The notes under the pieces were generated by a model, which saw only the letters and a program-made list of their open reading frames with translations, had not been told where the DNA came from and did not search any database. The position numbers and the translations under genes are program-made. Shown piece by piece: positions 12,722 to 24,356 of a DNA stretch of 64,000 nt. This DNA comes from Oxytricha trifallax (lineage: Eukaryota; Ciliophora; Spirotrichea; Sporadotrichida; Oxytrichidae). The stretch is from contig ARYC01000469.1 in NCBI GenBank assembly GCA_000711775.1, positions 1-64,000 on the forward strand, given 5' to 3'. The number at the start of each line of letters is the position of its first letter. The first letter of the stretch is position 1.

Positions 12722-12929
12722 AGTGAATGATTCTGATTCGTTATTTGAGAATCATTAATTTCTTATTTTAACTCAAAATTAATTATTTGAATTTGTAAAT
12801 GGGTTTATTAACTATATTAAAAATAATTATTTAAAGAGAGATTGAGTATTTTGGTGCTTTGAGGCAGACTATTAATTTACACATCACTTATATTTTATGA
12901 CTAAAATTGAAATGTGAGATAAGTAAATT

Positions 12930-13470
12930 TATTGTAAATATTAGATTGCTAATATAGTATCTCAAACTTACCTAAATTTCATCAAGTAGAGAAAATTTAT
13001 TATTTTTTGGACTGCACTAAACAGATTATACCTTCGTTATTTTTTATAAAGTTTACACATTTTATTTCTTGTTCAATTATAGTTACGTTGCATTAAGTGC
13101 TTAACCTTAAATTCTAATATATATTTTTTCGTTAAAATTACATATAAAGAAATAAAGTTTATAATTTAGATTTAATATATAAATTATAACAAAAAGGTTT
13201 AGTTTCCATTATCTTTAGTGGGAAGGCTGTTTGCTAGATTAAGTGGGGTTCTTAGATTCAGTGCTTTGAAATTAATTTTAAGAGATCTTTCATTACCGTT
13301 TATTGGTATATCAAATAAAGCCTGCATTTTTTTATTAAAAAGTTTTATTTTCTGATTTTCTGTAACTCTATAGAGTTTTTATCTTTTTGTAAAGGAAAAA
13401 CATAAATTCTTGTAGAAAGTTCTTGAAATAAATCGAATATTGATTGATAATATAATAATTTATAAAACTT
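12930..13470 (-). CDS. possible fragmentary gene or stray MDSs
   Basis: Two short coding-like blocks on the minus strand: one about 13200-13327 starting MQALFDIPINGNERSLKINF, preceded by a basic block at 13330-13470 in another frame, and one at about 12975-13060 that ends at a GTAAGT donor-like sequence. They do not join into an obvious protein and match nothing I recognise. They could be MDSs of a small gene or part of a gene assembled from elsewhere. Confidence is low. Confidence 0.3.
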
Positions 13471-13522
13471 CTTGTTGTACTGTATGATGCTATATTATAT
13501 AAATCCATCACTCTTCCTTATT

Positions 13523-16500
13523 TCATTGAGGAGCCCCAAGACCCTCTTCATACATCTTGTCAATTTCGTTTTGGAAGAATTTCTTTGCTACGTTACGCTT
13601 GATTTTGAAAGTGGGGGTGATAAGATCATTGTCTACAGTGAAGGGGGCTGTTGTCAGGTGAACTTTCTTGATCTTTTCAAGAGAATTTAGGCCGTATTCT
13701 TTTGCCTTGGCATCCATCTAAATTTAATTCAAAAATAGATCTAAGATCAATAATAATTGGAAATTTAAAATAAAATGACACAGGAATAAGTGTCAATATA
13801 TCTTAAATTGAGATATATTTAATTTATACATAAAATCTTTTACTTAATTATCTTTTCGATACTTGATTTTAAACTCAATACACTAATTAAAAGCTTAAAA
13901 AATAATGAATTAAAAAAATTACAAATATTTTTGAGAAAAAAAATTAAGCAAATAGAAATTTCATAAAAATTATTGATAACTTAAAAAGTCAAGTTTAGAA
14001 TTGTAATTACAAATTACAATCATAGTTTTAATTTTCAATGATTATAAAATTTAACAACAAATTTTAATTTGTTTGAATAATTATTTCTTTTTATGAAAAT
14101 AAATGCGATACTGAAATAAATTATAAAAATATAATCTAAGCAATCACATCTTTCTTAAGTCCTTCATCCAAAGCAAGTCTATCCAAGTTACTAACTTCAC
14201 GTCCCTTAATAAAAATCAAACAATTAATTTTGAGTCCCTTTTCAGTAGCCCATTTCTTGAGAGCCTCTGGATCAAGAACAATAACAGACAGGAGATAGCT
14301 TTACAAAGAATCGCCATGAACAAAGATTTGTGCAATGAGTGGACACTGAACATAGATGTTTTCCAATTTCTCTGGTGCAATATATTCTCCTTGAGCAAGC
14401 TTGAATATGTTCTTTGCTCTGTCGATAATTTTGATTGAGCCATTTGGATAAACAATAGCGACATCACCTGTATTCACCCAACCTTCTTCGTCGAAAGCTT
14501 CTTTAGTTTTATCTGGTGCCTTAAAGTAACCACTAAAAGTGTGTGTTCCCTTATATTAGATCTCACCACGAGGTGGGTTGTCTGTGTGTAAATAACCCAT
14601 CTCTACCACATCTCTGAGTCTAACCTTGCAACTATTGTATTATTTGATTATCAAAATTAAAAGTTAATTGATGACACCACCAACATGCCCTCCTTTTGGA
14701 TCAGTCATTAATGTTGCAGTGCAAGGTCCGTTAGTCTCAGTTTATCCATAAACCTCGAAAACATGCATGCCCAGAGCGACCTTGAAGAAATCCAAAACAT
14801 CTCCACTGATAGGTGCTGAGGCAGTAATCAGAGTTCTGAGTCTTCCTCCAAACAAGTTTTTCATATTTTATAATAAAAAACAAAAATTATTAAGTTTCTA
14901 ATTGGCTTGAAAACCTTGCTGTCATAGAAGCAGTGCTTAAAATCTCCCTTCTATTACATATTCTAAATCTTAGTTCTCACTGCTTTGTGGAAAACCTTTT
15001 GTTAGAATGGAGTCTTAGTGGCTAAATTATAATTTATAAACTGTATATATTAGTGGCCACGCCTTCATATATCTTGCCATGGACACGATTCAAAATACGG
15101 GGGACTGTGACAAAGAAAGTTGGCTTCAAAGTTTAGATATCATCCATAAGCTTCAAAGGGTCTCCGGAGTAGTAACCATGAGCATAACCTCTTGCAATTG
15201 AGAATATTCTTAATTTGTAAAAAGTAGGAATTTAATTATTAAGCTACTTAAATATTTAAATAATATATAAAATATGTGAATTCAATACAGCAATATATCA
15301 ATAAATTCTTTTTTGAATGATTTCACTATGAATGCTTAAATAAAGGAACTAAAAGGATTAAAATTTAATTATAAATGTTAATTATATAAGGCTATTAACA
15401 AATTTAAAGGCTCATCATTTATATTAATAAAATATCATTTTTCAATTATTTTATCAGTTATAAAAGATCCTAATTAATAAGATATTCTAAATTAGTAGGA
15501 AGGTGACAACTACCAATTTAGATTATACATTAAATTTTTAATATTTGCTTAATTTTATTTTTTTATATTTTTTTGGCAATATGAAGTTGCACTACTCGAA
15601 GATATGAGCATATGGTAGATAAGAAAGTGAGCAGTCGTCCTCCCTCAATCCCAACTTAACATATTCCACAATATGTTGTGTAGCCACAAATCCTGCGTGA
15701 CTCATCTTGGCTCCCTTGGGATCCCCGGTTGTACCTGAAGTGTAGCAGAACATGTAAACTGTGTCTGGTTTAGGCTCGTTGAAAGCGATGGCAGTCTATC
15801 TTTTACCTTCTTCCAAGACACTCTAATAGGAGTATAATTGCAAACCAGCCTCAGTGGCCTTTTACTTCTACTCTGGAGTTGGTTGGTCAAACATCACGAT
15901 GTTCTTTAATGACTTGCATCTAGATGCAACTTTGATTAGGAGGTCAAAGCTAGATTTTTCAATGCACATGGTGATTAGTTCTGTTTGATTGATCACGAAG
16001 GACAATGCATCAGCCCCTAAACTATCGAAGAATGGCACTATAGTTACAGAGGATCTCATGCAAGCCAAATCTACAACAGCCCACTCTTCTCTGTTCTTAG
16101 CAAAGATACCCATAAACTTGTATCCAACTCCTTCAGCTTGAATTTAAGGACTCAAATTGAGACTTTCACTTAAATTATACTTAAAAATATGAATGAATCT
16201 AAGATATCATTTGAAATGATTCGGAACCTATATTTAGAATGATTAATCTCTTCAAACATTAAAGTTATTCAAAAATTTACCTCTTGCAAATTGATCCATC
16301 AACTCATGGATTTGTTCGAAAGTTTTCCATTCGTAAGGTCTTCCATCCTTATCATTGTTTCTCGTGCCTAAGAATCTTTAATGAGGTATTCTCTTTGAGG
16401 TAGCATTGAACAAATCTAAGATGGTCTTGGAGCCATTGAATTCAGCTGGCTTCATAAAGTTAGGATTGTCTCTGTATTTAAATAATTTTTTAAAAGGATA

Positions 16501-16711
16501 AGAGGATTAGAAAATCGAATTTTAAATGTGTAAAGATTAAATTAAACTTAAAATTATTAAAATATTAAGTCTCTGTTCTCAACACATCTATTTCAAAATT
16601 TAAGAAATTTAATGATGAGTTTTCTTACACAAGTTCATTTGAATGACCTGGTTTGTTTGGAATGTCTGTTCTGAAGACACCATAAGTGCACTGTGGAGTT
16701 TTGTTTCCCAT
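13523..16711 (-). CDS. long-chain acyl-CoA synthetase 1
   Basis: An ATP-dependent long-chain fatty acid CoA ligase (ANL superfamily). From ATG 16711 ([14 protein letters not shown]) the protein runs through the N-terminal domain with [19 protein letters not shown], the AMP-binding P-loop [11 protein letters not shown] (about 15720-15755), the motif YGQTETNGP (about 14730), the adenylation motif GWVNTGDV (about 14460-14490), the linker [14 protein letters not shown] and the C-terminal end [20 protein letters not shown] before TGA 13523-13525. All the key ANL motifs are intact. At least six IESs interrupt it; three with exact pointers are listed separately, and a large AT-rich one spans about 15210-15590. 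N-terminal Gly2 may be myristoylated, although residue 6 is Pro here. It is the first of three synthetase genes in the window. Confidence 0.92.
13716..14133 (-). other. 418-bp IES in acyl-CoA synthetase 1, pointer ATCTAA
   Basis: A long AT-rich block between direct repeats ATCTAA (13716-13721 and 14134-14139). Excision joins LKKDVIAQ to [11 protein letters not shown] in frame near the C-terminus of the synthetase, with the pointer itself contributing a glutamine codon (TAG on the sense strand). Confidence 0.85.
14634..14666 (-). other. 33-bp IES in acyl-CoA synthetase 1, pointer ATTG
   Basis: A short AT-rich insertion between ATTG repeats (14634-14637 and 14667-14670). Removal joins GHVGGVIN to SCKVRLRD, matching the sister synthetases. 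Its length is a multiple of three and it has no in-frame TGA, so it would be translated if retained. Confidence 0.7.
14854..14891 (-). other. 38-bp IES in acyl-CoA synthetase 1, pointer AAGTTT
   Basis: Bounded by AAGTTT repeats (14854-14859 and 14892-14897). Keeping one copy joins VFKPIRNL to [14 protein letters not shown] in frame. Confidence 0.8.
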
Positions 16712-17284
16712 TACGATTGTTTCTCAAATATGATTGAAAGAATGTAAGATATGAAGTTTATTTATTTTTAAATATAATTTAAGAATTAACTTGACAGAAT
16801 TAATATTGGATATTTCATTAGAGACTAGGTGAAAAAGGTTACAATAAAATCTAATTAAGATGTTTCTATAAATTTCAGTTATTTCTTAACGCTCTATTCT
16901 GATTATCAGTTAATGATAAAAAGTTAAAATGTTGATACAAAGATTTTGGGATAAAATTGAAATTTTTAATGGCCAGTCTTAATCATGAAAATTCAAAGAG
17001 AATGTTTTAGTCATTTAATTATCTAACGGAAAAAATAGTCTGAATCATACTCAGCCACAAATAAATCTAAGTTTATATAAATTGAAATTTAATAAATATT
17101 AAATTGGTATAGAATAATAATTAGTGAACATTAACCGTTTTCTGATTTAATCATAGTTCTTCTACTACTTCGAATTATTCATGAAAAATTTTCACAAAAA
17201 TAAAAGTAATGCAGAAATTATATAAAAAAGGATGCATTTATTTAATTTCAAATATGAGCAATTATTAAACTGCGTTAGCTCATT
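16712..17284. other. AT-rich intergenic region
   Basis: The spacer between the start of acyl-CoA synthetase 1 and the end of the next minus-strand gene. I see no coding-like block, RNA gene or repeat in it. Confidence 0.5.
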
Positions 17285-18425
17285 TCAAATAGAGGTCCAC
17301 ACTGGTAGAAATTTGTGGTCCATGCCATAGTCTTCAAAGTTCAGCTTATCTGGGCATATATTTTACACAAAACTATAAATTTCGTCTGGCTTTCTCAAAT
17401 GCTCTCTGCTAAGAGCTATCACCACATTCTCAGCCCTATGAATGGCGACGAAATCTTTGACATAGCCTTTTTTTAGCGATAATGAACTTTCCAAAACAGT
17501 GTGTAGTATAGATGCCCCATCGTCAATGTATTTTAGCAGTCTTGATAATCTTCAACTACATGACTTCATCAACCTCCTTGCATCCATGCTTACCTAAGAA
17601 TTGCTCTACCATTAGTCTGAGAGCTCTCCAGAGGAAGATACTATGAAATTCCACACGTCTGCCCTTTTAAGAGGATCTATTAGCCAGCAAGAAAATCCTT
17701 TAAGAATCCCATAGTTGTTTGCTGATCTGGTGAGAGATAGTAATCCTCTATAATTGTTATAACTGCTAAAGCTTGCTATTAAATCTGATGAAGATCATCA
17801 AATCCTTCTTTGACCTGAATTTATACTTGAGTTCCCTAAGGTAATGAAATCTGACATAGTCTCCCTATAATCTTTGTAAAATATTTTATATTTAGAAATC
17901 AACTTACATATTTGAACAATATTTCTGATTTGTTATTTTGAATCCTGAGGATATTCATGAATTTCTTATTGAAATTCATGAATTTATGTCACCAATTGTA
18001 TTGATCAGAATTTAATTTTGAAAAGTCTAAATCAAATTTGGTAAATCAAATGAAAATATACTTGTGTTATACTATTTCATCTAAATTGTAAAAGCTAAGA
18101 TTTGAGTAAAATCTCACTTTTCTACAAGAATTTGAGTAATTTCTCACTATATTAAGTCATCACTTTCAATTTTATCTAATGACTATGTCTTAGTAAAGTA
18201 TTGAGCTTTCATACTGTTTAATTTCGAAATATGCAATAAAATTGTAAAATAACTTACAGTAAACTTAAGGCTAACTTTAACATTGGAGAATGCAGAATAA
18301 TTGTTGACTTTTTAATTACTTATATTTAAGCTCTGTATAGACTCTTGAGAACTTAGAGGCAATGAGGTGGTGCTATGGTTACTTATTAATAGGAAACAGA
18401 GTCCTACTTTAGTTGGGATAACCAT
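17285..18425 (-). CDS. unrecognised protein with predicted signal peptide
   Basis: I do not recognise this protein. The N-terminus at ATG 18425 reads MVIPTKVGLCFLLISNHS, a short basic-then-hydrophobic stretch typical of a signal peptide. Coding-like blocks follow: YSAFSNVKVSLKFT at about 18260-18300; KTQSLDKIESDDLI at about 18150-18190; a block around 17560-17640 with FLWRALRLMVEQFLGKHGCK; and a C-terminal block (17285-17530) with RAENVVIALSREHLRKPDE ending FLPVWTSI. The repeat TTTACT (AGTAAA on the plus strand) flanks a possible IES between the first two blocks. Frame changes at several places mean more IESs or imperfect joins. A perfect inverted repeat, ATTCATGAATTTC, lies in the non-coding gap near 17955-17990. 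Confidence 0.5.
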
Positions 18426-18675
18426 TATGATTATCTAACATTTAAAGACATATGATTCTGAGTTGAAATTATTTAGGGAGAGAATCGGTTATAATGGGTT
18501 AGACTCATTTGCCATCCATTGGTTGCAGCTGTTTAAAGAAAAAATATTTTCAAAAATGGTATTGAAAAACTCCAGTAATTATGTATACAGTCTTGTAGAT
18601 TTCCAACATTTTGTCTAAGATAAATTAAGGAGTAGAGCAATACCTCAAGACCTCACTATAGGTCTTTAACCTATT

Positions 18676-20018
18676 TCATATATTTTAGTGCTAAATTTCT
18701 ATTATTTAAGCTTACTTGATTGTATATTTCTAAATATTAATTAACGCTTTATTCAAAAAATATTATGATTATCTGCTTCCTTCAATATCTGATTTAATGA
18801 GTTGGCTAAAGTATTCAATAGTCTCTTTTAATCCCTGTCTCATTCCAAACTTTGGTGACCATCCAGTTTTTTCTTACGCTAAACTAATATCAAATTTATT
18901 ATTCTTTATCAGATAGAAATTGATTTTATTAAAAAAAATGATTGCATTATAATATCAGGTCTTCTTCTTGTTGGATCATCTTTAGGGAATGGTAAGTAAA
19001 TTACTTGTGAAGAACTTTAAGTCAAATCTTAGACTACTTCTGCAAAACTTTTGACTGTATATTCCTCTGGATTTCCAACATTAATTGGTTTAGTATAGTT
19101 TGCAGCCATTATTCTAATCATTCCATCAACTAAATCATGAACATACTGGAATGATCTGGTTTAAGATCCATCACCATAGATGGTAATATTCAAATTTTGC
19201 AAAGATTACATGACAAAATTGCTAACTACTCTTCCGTCGTTTTCATCCATTCTAGGACCGAATGTATTGAAAATTCTAATAACTCTAACATCTATATTTT
19301 CTTGAGATTCATAAGCGTAGGTTAAAGCTTCTGATGCTCTTTTGCCTTCATCATAACATGCTCTTGGTCCAATTGGGTTAACGTTTCCCCAATAAGTTTC
19401 TCTTTGAGGATGTTCAAGTGGGTCTCCATATACCTCAGAAGTTGATGCTAATAAGAATTTAGCTTTTACTTTCTTCGCTAGTTACAGCATATTTGAGGTA
19501 CCAAGAACGTTGGTCTCAATAGTTTTGATAGGGTTGAATTGATAAGCTGGAGGGGAAGCTGGTGAGGCTAAATGATAAATTTCATCAACTTCAATTAGAA
19601 TAGGGGTAACAATGTCGTGCTCCAGAATTGAGAAGTGTGGATGGCCGATCCAATGAAGAACGTTTTTCTTGGAACCAGTGAAAAAGTTATCAATAACTAT
19701 GACTTCATGCCCCATTAACATTAATCTATCTACTAAATGTGAGCCTACAAATCCTGCTCCACCAGTTATCAGAATTCTCTTCTGCTCTGATTTTTTCATT
19801 CTTCTCACATGTGGGTAAAGTTCTCTCTCCACAAAGTCTTTTGTCAATTAATGATGAGGAGTTAAGTAAAACTTTCTCAATATGTCAAGAGGCACATAAC
19901 TTTTATCTTCAACCGTACCTGCATGGTTGATTATTTTCTTCTCTTCAATTATCTGAGCTGAAGATAGCTTGCTTGTTAAAATAGCTGCGAATGCTATGAG
20001 TGGTAAAAGTTTTTTCAT
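18676..20018 (-). CDS. UDP-glucuronate decarboxylase-like (UXS) enzyme
   Basis: An NAD-dependent extended short-chain dehydrogenase of the nucleotide-sugar type, best matching UDP-glucuronate decarboxylase, which makes UDP-xylose. From ATG 20018 a hydrophobic signal/anchor ([18 protein letters not shown]) precedes a linker and the Rossmann motif [12 protein letters not shown]. Then follow [28 protein letters not shown], the catalytic Y-x3-K as [15 protein letters not shown] and DGSQTRSFQYV. The RRRPDI / LAQEKTGW C-terminal motif is split by a 65-bp IES. The signal peptide suggests action in the secretory lumen, as for Golgi UXS1 in animals. The recognisable family end is near 18785; the frame then stays open to TGA 18676-18678, so the last ~35 residues are uncertain. 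Confidence 0.88.
18885..18949 (-). other. 65-bp IES in the UXS-like gene, pointer TAATATC
   Basis: Flanked by TAATATC repeats (18885-18891 and 18950-18956). Excision joins PTRRRPDI to [12 protein letters not shown], the highly conserved C-terminal motif of this enzyme family. Confidence 0.85.
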
Positions 20019-20671
20019 GCTTGTAATACTCTGTAATTGAAATTATTATTTATTTAAATTCCTAAACTATGCTATAGATTTGGTGATTTTTAGCATAAAA
20101 TATTAAACATGATCGTGATTCATTAAGAGGAAGGTTTTCAAATATTATTTTTGGAAGGGTTATAATAATAAGAAGATATTTTTTTAAAAAATTCAAAATT
20201 CAAAACAGAAATAAAATTTTCTTAAAAAAGTTATAGTAAATTTTAAGCTATAATATAATTAAAAAACTTAATTTTAAAAAAAAAGAAGCAATTATATTTA
20301 TTTTTATTAAATTTCTTAAAAGAATATTGATTAAAAATAAAAAATTATTTAAAAATATATCCTTTAACCTTTCTATTCCAAAAATATTATTAAATTAAGT
20401 TATTTACCAATAGAAAGGTATAATCTTGTACTATATGGATCCTTATTGTATTCATAAATTTTTATAAGTCAAAAACTTTTAATTTTTATTTATAGAGATA
20501 GAAATACAGTTTAAGTTTAAAGTTGATAGTTATTATTATTTTACTATGGTTACTATACAGTAGCAAATTAAATAAATTTATTCAATGAAATAAAAAACTT
20601 TAAATAGATATATTAATTTGAGAAATTAGAGTGCCTATTCTAATTGCTATTTAATAAGTTTCCAATTGAGT
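20019..20671. other. AT-rich intergenic region
   Basis: Strongly AT-rich with long A and T runs; I see no gene, RNA or repeat family. It separates the start of the UXS-like gene from the end of acyl-CoA synthetase 2. Confidence 0.5.
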
Positions 20672-23057
20672 TCAAATTTTTTAATAGGTAGAGGAGGTTA
20701 GGCGGCTTTTGATTGAGGAAAGACCATCGAGGTTCAAGCTACTTCCAATGCTGAGGTTGCTCATTTATTTTGCCAAAGTTGGATTATCAATTTCTTCGAT
20801 TAATAGTTTAAATCTTAATTCGGCAGCTTCCCTCATCATTTTCATTCAAAAAACAGTTGAATCGATTGCTAAAATTAAAATTGGAACACACGTTTCTGGG
20901 TATTAATATATAATTATAATTGAAGGTGTCAGTAAACCTAATTCTTAAAAAGAGGAAGGAATAAGTAAAAATCTTTACTGAATTTTTTCGCACTCTTTTA
21001 AGTTAAATTCTTATGCTTTTGAATCTAGTTATTCTTGCACAACAGATTTTATTAAAGCATTTTCTAGCAGTTTATCGAGCGATTGTAAATCGAATTCACT
21101 TGTCAAGCCGTGTTTAAACCCAATTTCATAAATAAAATCAACTTCTGGAAAAAGTATATTGCTAAATTTTAAAATTTGAATTGTTTGAAAGTGAGATTAA
21201 AAATAAATGCATTTCATTTCGGAATAGCTGAAGTCATTTATGTGTTTGGGTTTGTTGTGATAAATATTTATCTTACACATGAGCATTAAGAGAAAATTTT
21301 CTCAAGTTAAGTAGGGGCTATATATTTGCCACATCTCGTCTATTTTAAATTAATTACTCTATCAATAAGCTTTAAGCCACCGTTTCCTACAAGCTAGCCG
21401 ATATCACCAGTCTTATACCACCCGTCGCTTGTGCATACGGTTTTTGTAAGTTCTAGATTTTTGAAATAGCCTTTGAATACAGAGGATCCTTTAACGTATA
21501 TCTCCCCGCTTGGTTCTAAGTTAGATGATTTATAACCTTGATCAGGAAGATCAACCAATTTAATTTTTAAAGATGGTACTGGACCACCAATTAATCCGGC
21601 CTCAGTTTCTAATCCATTAGTTGTGCATATTGCCCCTGATGTCTCTGTTGTACCGTAAGCTTCCATTATTGGACACTCAAAAACTTATTTCAAAAAATCA
21701 AAAACTTCTTGAGTAAGCGAACTACCCCCAGATAGCAAATATCTAATTTTCCCTCCTAAATTTTCAGCCTTCTCTTTAATTTGAGAAACTTATCTTCCTC
21801 TATTTTATTTATTTTATAGTTTGAGTTAAAGTAATGCCTTTTAAAATATTTAGTTATAAAATCCTGAAAAAGCATTGAAAATTGTCGGTTTTAATATATT
21901 TATTTCCTAAATTTAATTATGAATTAAGCCAGTCGAGTACCCTACAGAAAATCCATTAATTATGCAACAAGCGAACATGCTTTACTCTTAAATATTAGAT
22001 AAGTGAACTTAGGATAAGTATTTATCATTTTCATTGAACTCATATCCGAAATATTGTGGCTAAGAATTATTACTAATCAGATTTCTATTAGAAATCATGG
22101 CTCCTTTTTATTATCCGGTTGTACCTCCTGTAAACATGATCAGGCAAGTATCTTCACCGAGAGGAACAAGCCTGTTTTCATATTTTCTGCCGAGAGTTGT
22201 GCCTTACTATACTAGATCGCAATAAAGCGAAGTTTTAATTCCATTTTAGGCAGCTAATTCAATTTGTTGTGAGGTAGGTTTATCAAAGCATATAATATTT
22301 TTTAGCTGGGCACTCTTTTGTATTTGAACTAAGCTTAGTATTTATTAAAGAGTACCCTAAGAAACGGCGATAGTATCTATTAATGATAGGCTCAAAATGG
22401 CCTGTAATTATTAAGCGGGTGTGTGCTTATATATAGGAATCACAACCACTCCATTTCCAAAGCATGAAAGTTAAGTCTTCACAAACTTGGGTCGGTTTTC
22501 TGAAAAGATTGCCATGAAGCGCATATTGTAGGAGCTCAAATCAAATTAGCAAAAATTGTTCTTGTTAAAACTTTTAATTAAACTTTCACATTCGTTAAAT
22601 GTCTCCTGATAAGACTGCCAACCGAATTTTAATGAGATTGTATGTTCGTTTGGCTTCAATTTTCCAAGGAAATTATTATTTGGAGATAAGCCGACTGTTC
22701 TCTGGAAATATTAAATACAATTAATTAAGTTATCACATATAAACTTTTATATTCCCAAATGGTTGACAACCCTTTAATAGGCTCTTCAATAAACTAGTCT
22801 GGTTATAAAATAAATTTTAAAACACTTATTGTTTTAAAAATCTTAATATCAATTAATATTTGGTTTGCTCTCATTAAGTGGATTGCTAAAAATCATGCTT
22901 AATTAAGATCATGAGAGTTTATTTAATTTCAAATTAGTTAAATGAAAATAATGCAAAATACTTACATAATTTCCCTTGTTGAATTCTTAGGTTGTGTACT
23001 TTAATTAGGATTGAAGCAAGAATAGTTAATTTATTCTCTAGATAACTTTTGGCCCAT
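20672..23057 (-). CDS. long-chain acyl-CoA synthetase 2 (divergent P-loop)
   Basis: A paralogue of the other two synthetases, closest to synthetase 3. ATG 23057 gives MGQKLSREQ, a fit to the N-myristoylation pattern (Gly2, Ser6). Downstream are IKGLSTIWEYFQRT, FLGKLKPNEHTI, YGTTETSGA (about 21645-21670), DGWYKTGDIG (about 21394-21425) and a C-terminal part with FQELGLLTPS, ending at TGA 20672-20674. The AMP-binding P-loop reads FTGGTTGQQKG instead of YTSGTTGxPKG: the Ser is Gly and the Pro is Gln. Several AT-rich IESs are present (about 21160-21360, 21790-21910, 22690-22750). The altered P-loop raises doubt about catalytic activity, but no unavoidable frameshift was seen. The nested TBE pair begins 210 bp upstream of the start. 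Confidence 0.85.
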
Positions 23058-23266
23058 AATTGCAGTGTGATGTTTTCTAAATGAGTTTTAGATTAAATAT
23101 TAAATATAATTATTTTCAAGGGATAAAAAAATTATACTAGTTTAAAATAAATCAAACTTTATCCTCAAAAATATAATAACCCAATATATTTTAGTTGAAT
23201 TTTTTAATGGCAAATTTAATGATATGTTACCAAGTATTAATAAGAATATTTATACTGTCTCCTATT

Positions 23267-23385
23267 CAAAACCCCAAAACCCTTTAAGTAGTATGATTGA
23301 GTTTTTGATTGATAAAAGTAGACTATTATTGGATACTTTATTAGGGTTTTAATAGGGTTTACGTAGGGGTAAAATATTTAAATAT
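23267..23385. repeat. left terminal inverted repeat of the outer TBE
   Basis: Inverted copy at about 31278-31396. Both contain the C4A4 terminus followed by a shared sequence with TTGATTGAT, TAGACTATTA and TAGGGTTTA blocks. Several substitutions distinguish the two arms. Confidence 0.85.
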
Positions 23386-23427
23386 TGGTAATTTAAGTGA
23401 GCATAACAAGCGAGTTTTTAAAATATT

Positions 23428-24212
23428 TCACACAAAAATATGCTTAGACTAATGTGCCAGTTCACTGAATTTAATCTTTCTAAGTTGATGTTTGATAGTT
23501 TCTATTGTTTATTATTTCTCTTAGCTTGACTTGATAATAGTTGAGTACTCAAGTTCTCTGAGAACTCCATTTATTTTATTTTTATCGAGATATTCTTAGA
23601 TTCTCTGCTGAGAATCTCTCCCACCCTTGCAGCTAAAGTAATCGTTTCTTGGCATGTCGCTCTCTATTATTATTATTACTGCTAGATCCCAAATATCCTA
23701 TTAAGTGTCTCCATCTCTCCAATCCTCTCCTTCTGGGAAATATCCAGGAGTGCAGTATACATTTCCTATTGCAGAGGCTAGCACTCTTTGTGCTCTGTTA
23801 AAATCAATAATATAAAGTCTATGAGGCTAAAAATTCATCATGATGTTCTCTGGCTTTAAGTCTCTATAAACATAACCTAGCTTGTGATGCTCTTCAATCC
23901 CTTCAACTATCTGCTATACTATCTAGCTAATTTATCTCTGACATCTATTGTCAGATAAGAATTCTCTGTAAGTCATTTCTAGTAAAGGAAGCCTGTCTTT
24001 GCATAGTAAAATACTATCAAGCTAGAAATGATGCCTGCACTCATTGAACTTTGCCTTTTAAAGAGCATAATACTCATTTGCAAATTCAATTTGGTATTTG
24101 TCATCTGCAATGAAGTAATAATTGAAAGGATATATCTTGTAAGCATATTAGTCATCAGTAATGACTATCTTCTCTATTTTATCCTCTAGAGTAAGATAGC
24201 TTTCTAGGCAAG
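23428..24212 (-). pseudogene. C-terminal half of the outer TBE zinc-finger/kinase ORF
   Basis: The kinase half of the TBE '57-kDa' ORF, cut off from its N-terminus by the inner TBE. It reads without frameshift from the insertion point: a Lys-rich small lobe; a catalytic loop YRDLKPENIMM, in which the usual His of HRD is Tyr; IDFNRA where DFG is expected; and GYFPEGEDWRDG in place of the APE region; it ends at TGA 23428-23430. Rejoining across the inner TBE at 28318 is in frame (IIDLD then SCLESYL), so the insertion hit an intact stretch of frame. Confidence 0.85.
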
Positions 24213-24356
24213 AATCAAAACCCCAAAACCCCTTAGTGAGATTTATAAGTGCTTTGATTTTTAGGGTATATAGTTGGGGTCTTATTGTGGTTAGTAGACA
24301 AAATACAGGTTTTATGTGAATTTAATAAATATTAAATGAGTATTAGTGTTATTTAT

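Noticed and set aside
13523..16711. Reading the synthetases and other genes as pseudogenes because of frequent TAA/TAG
   Set aside because: TAA and TAG fall where glutamine fits and all real ends are TGA; the breaks that remain coincide with pointer-flanked IESs or GT-AG introns.
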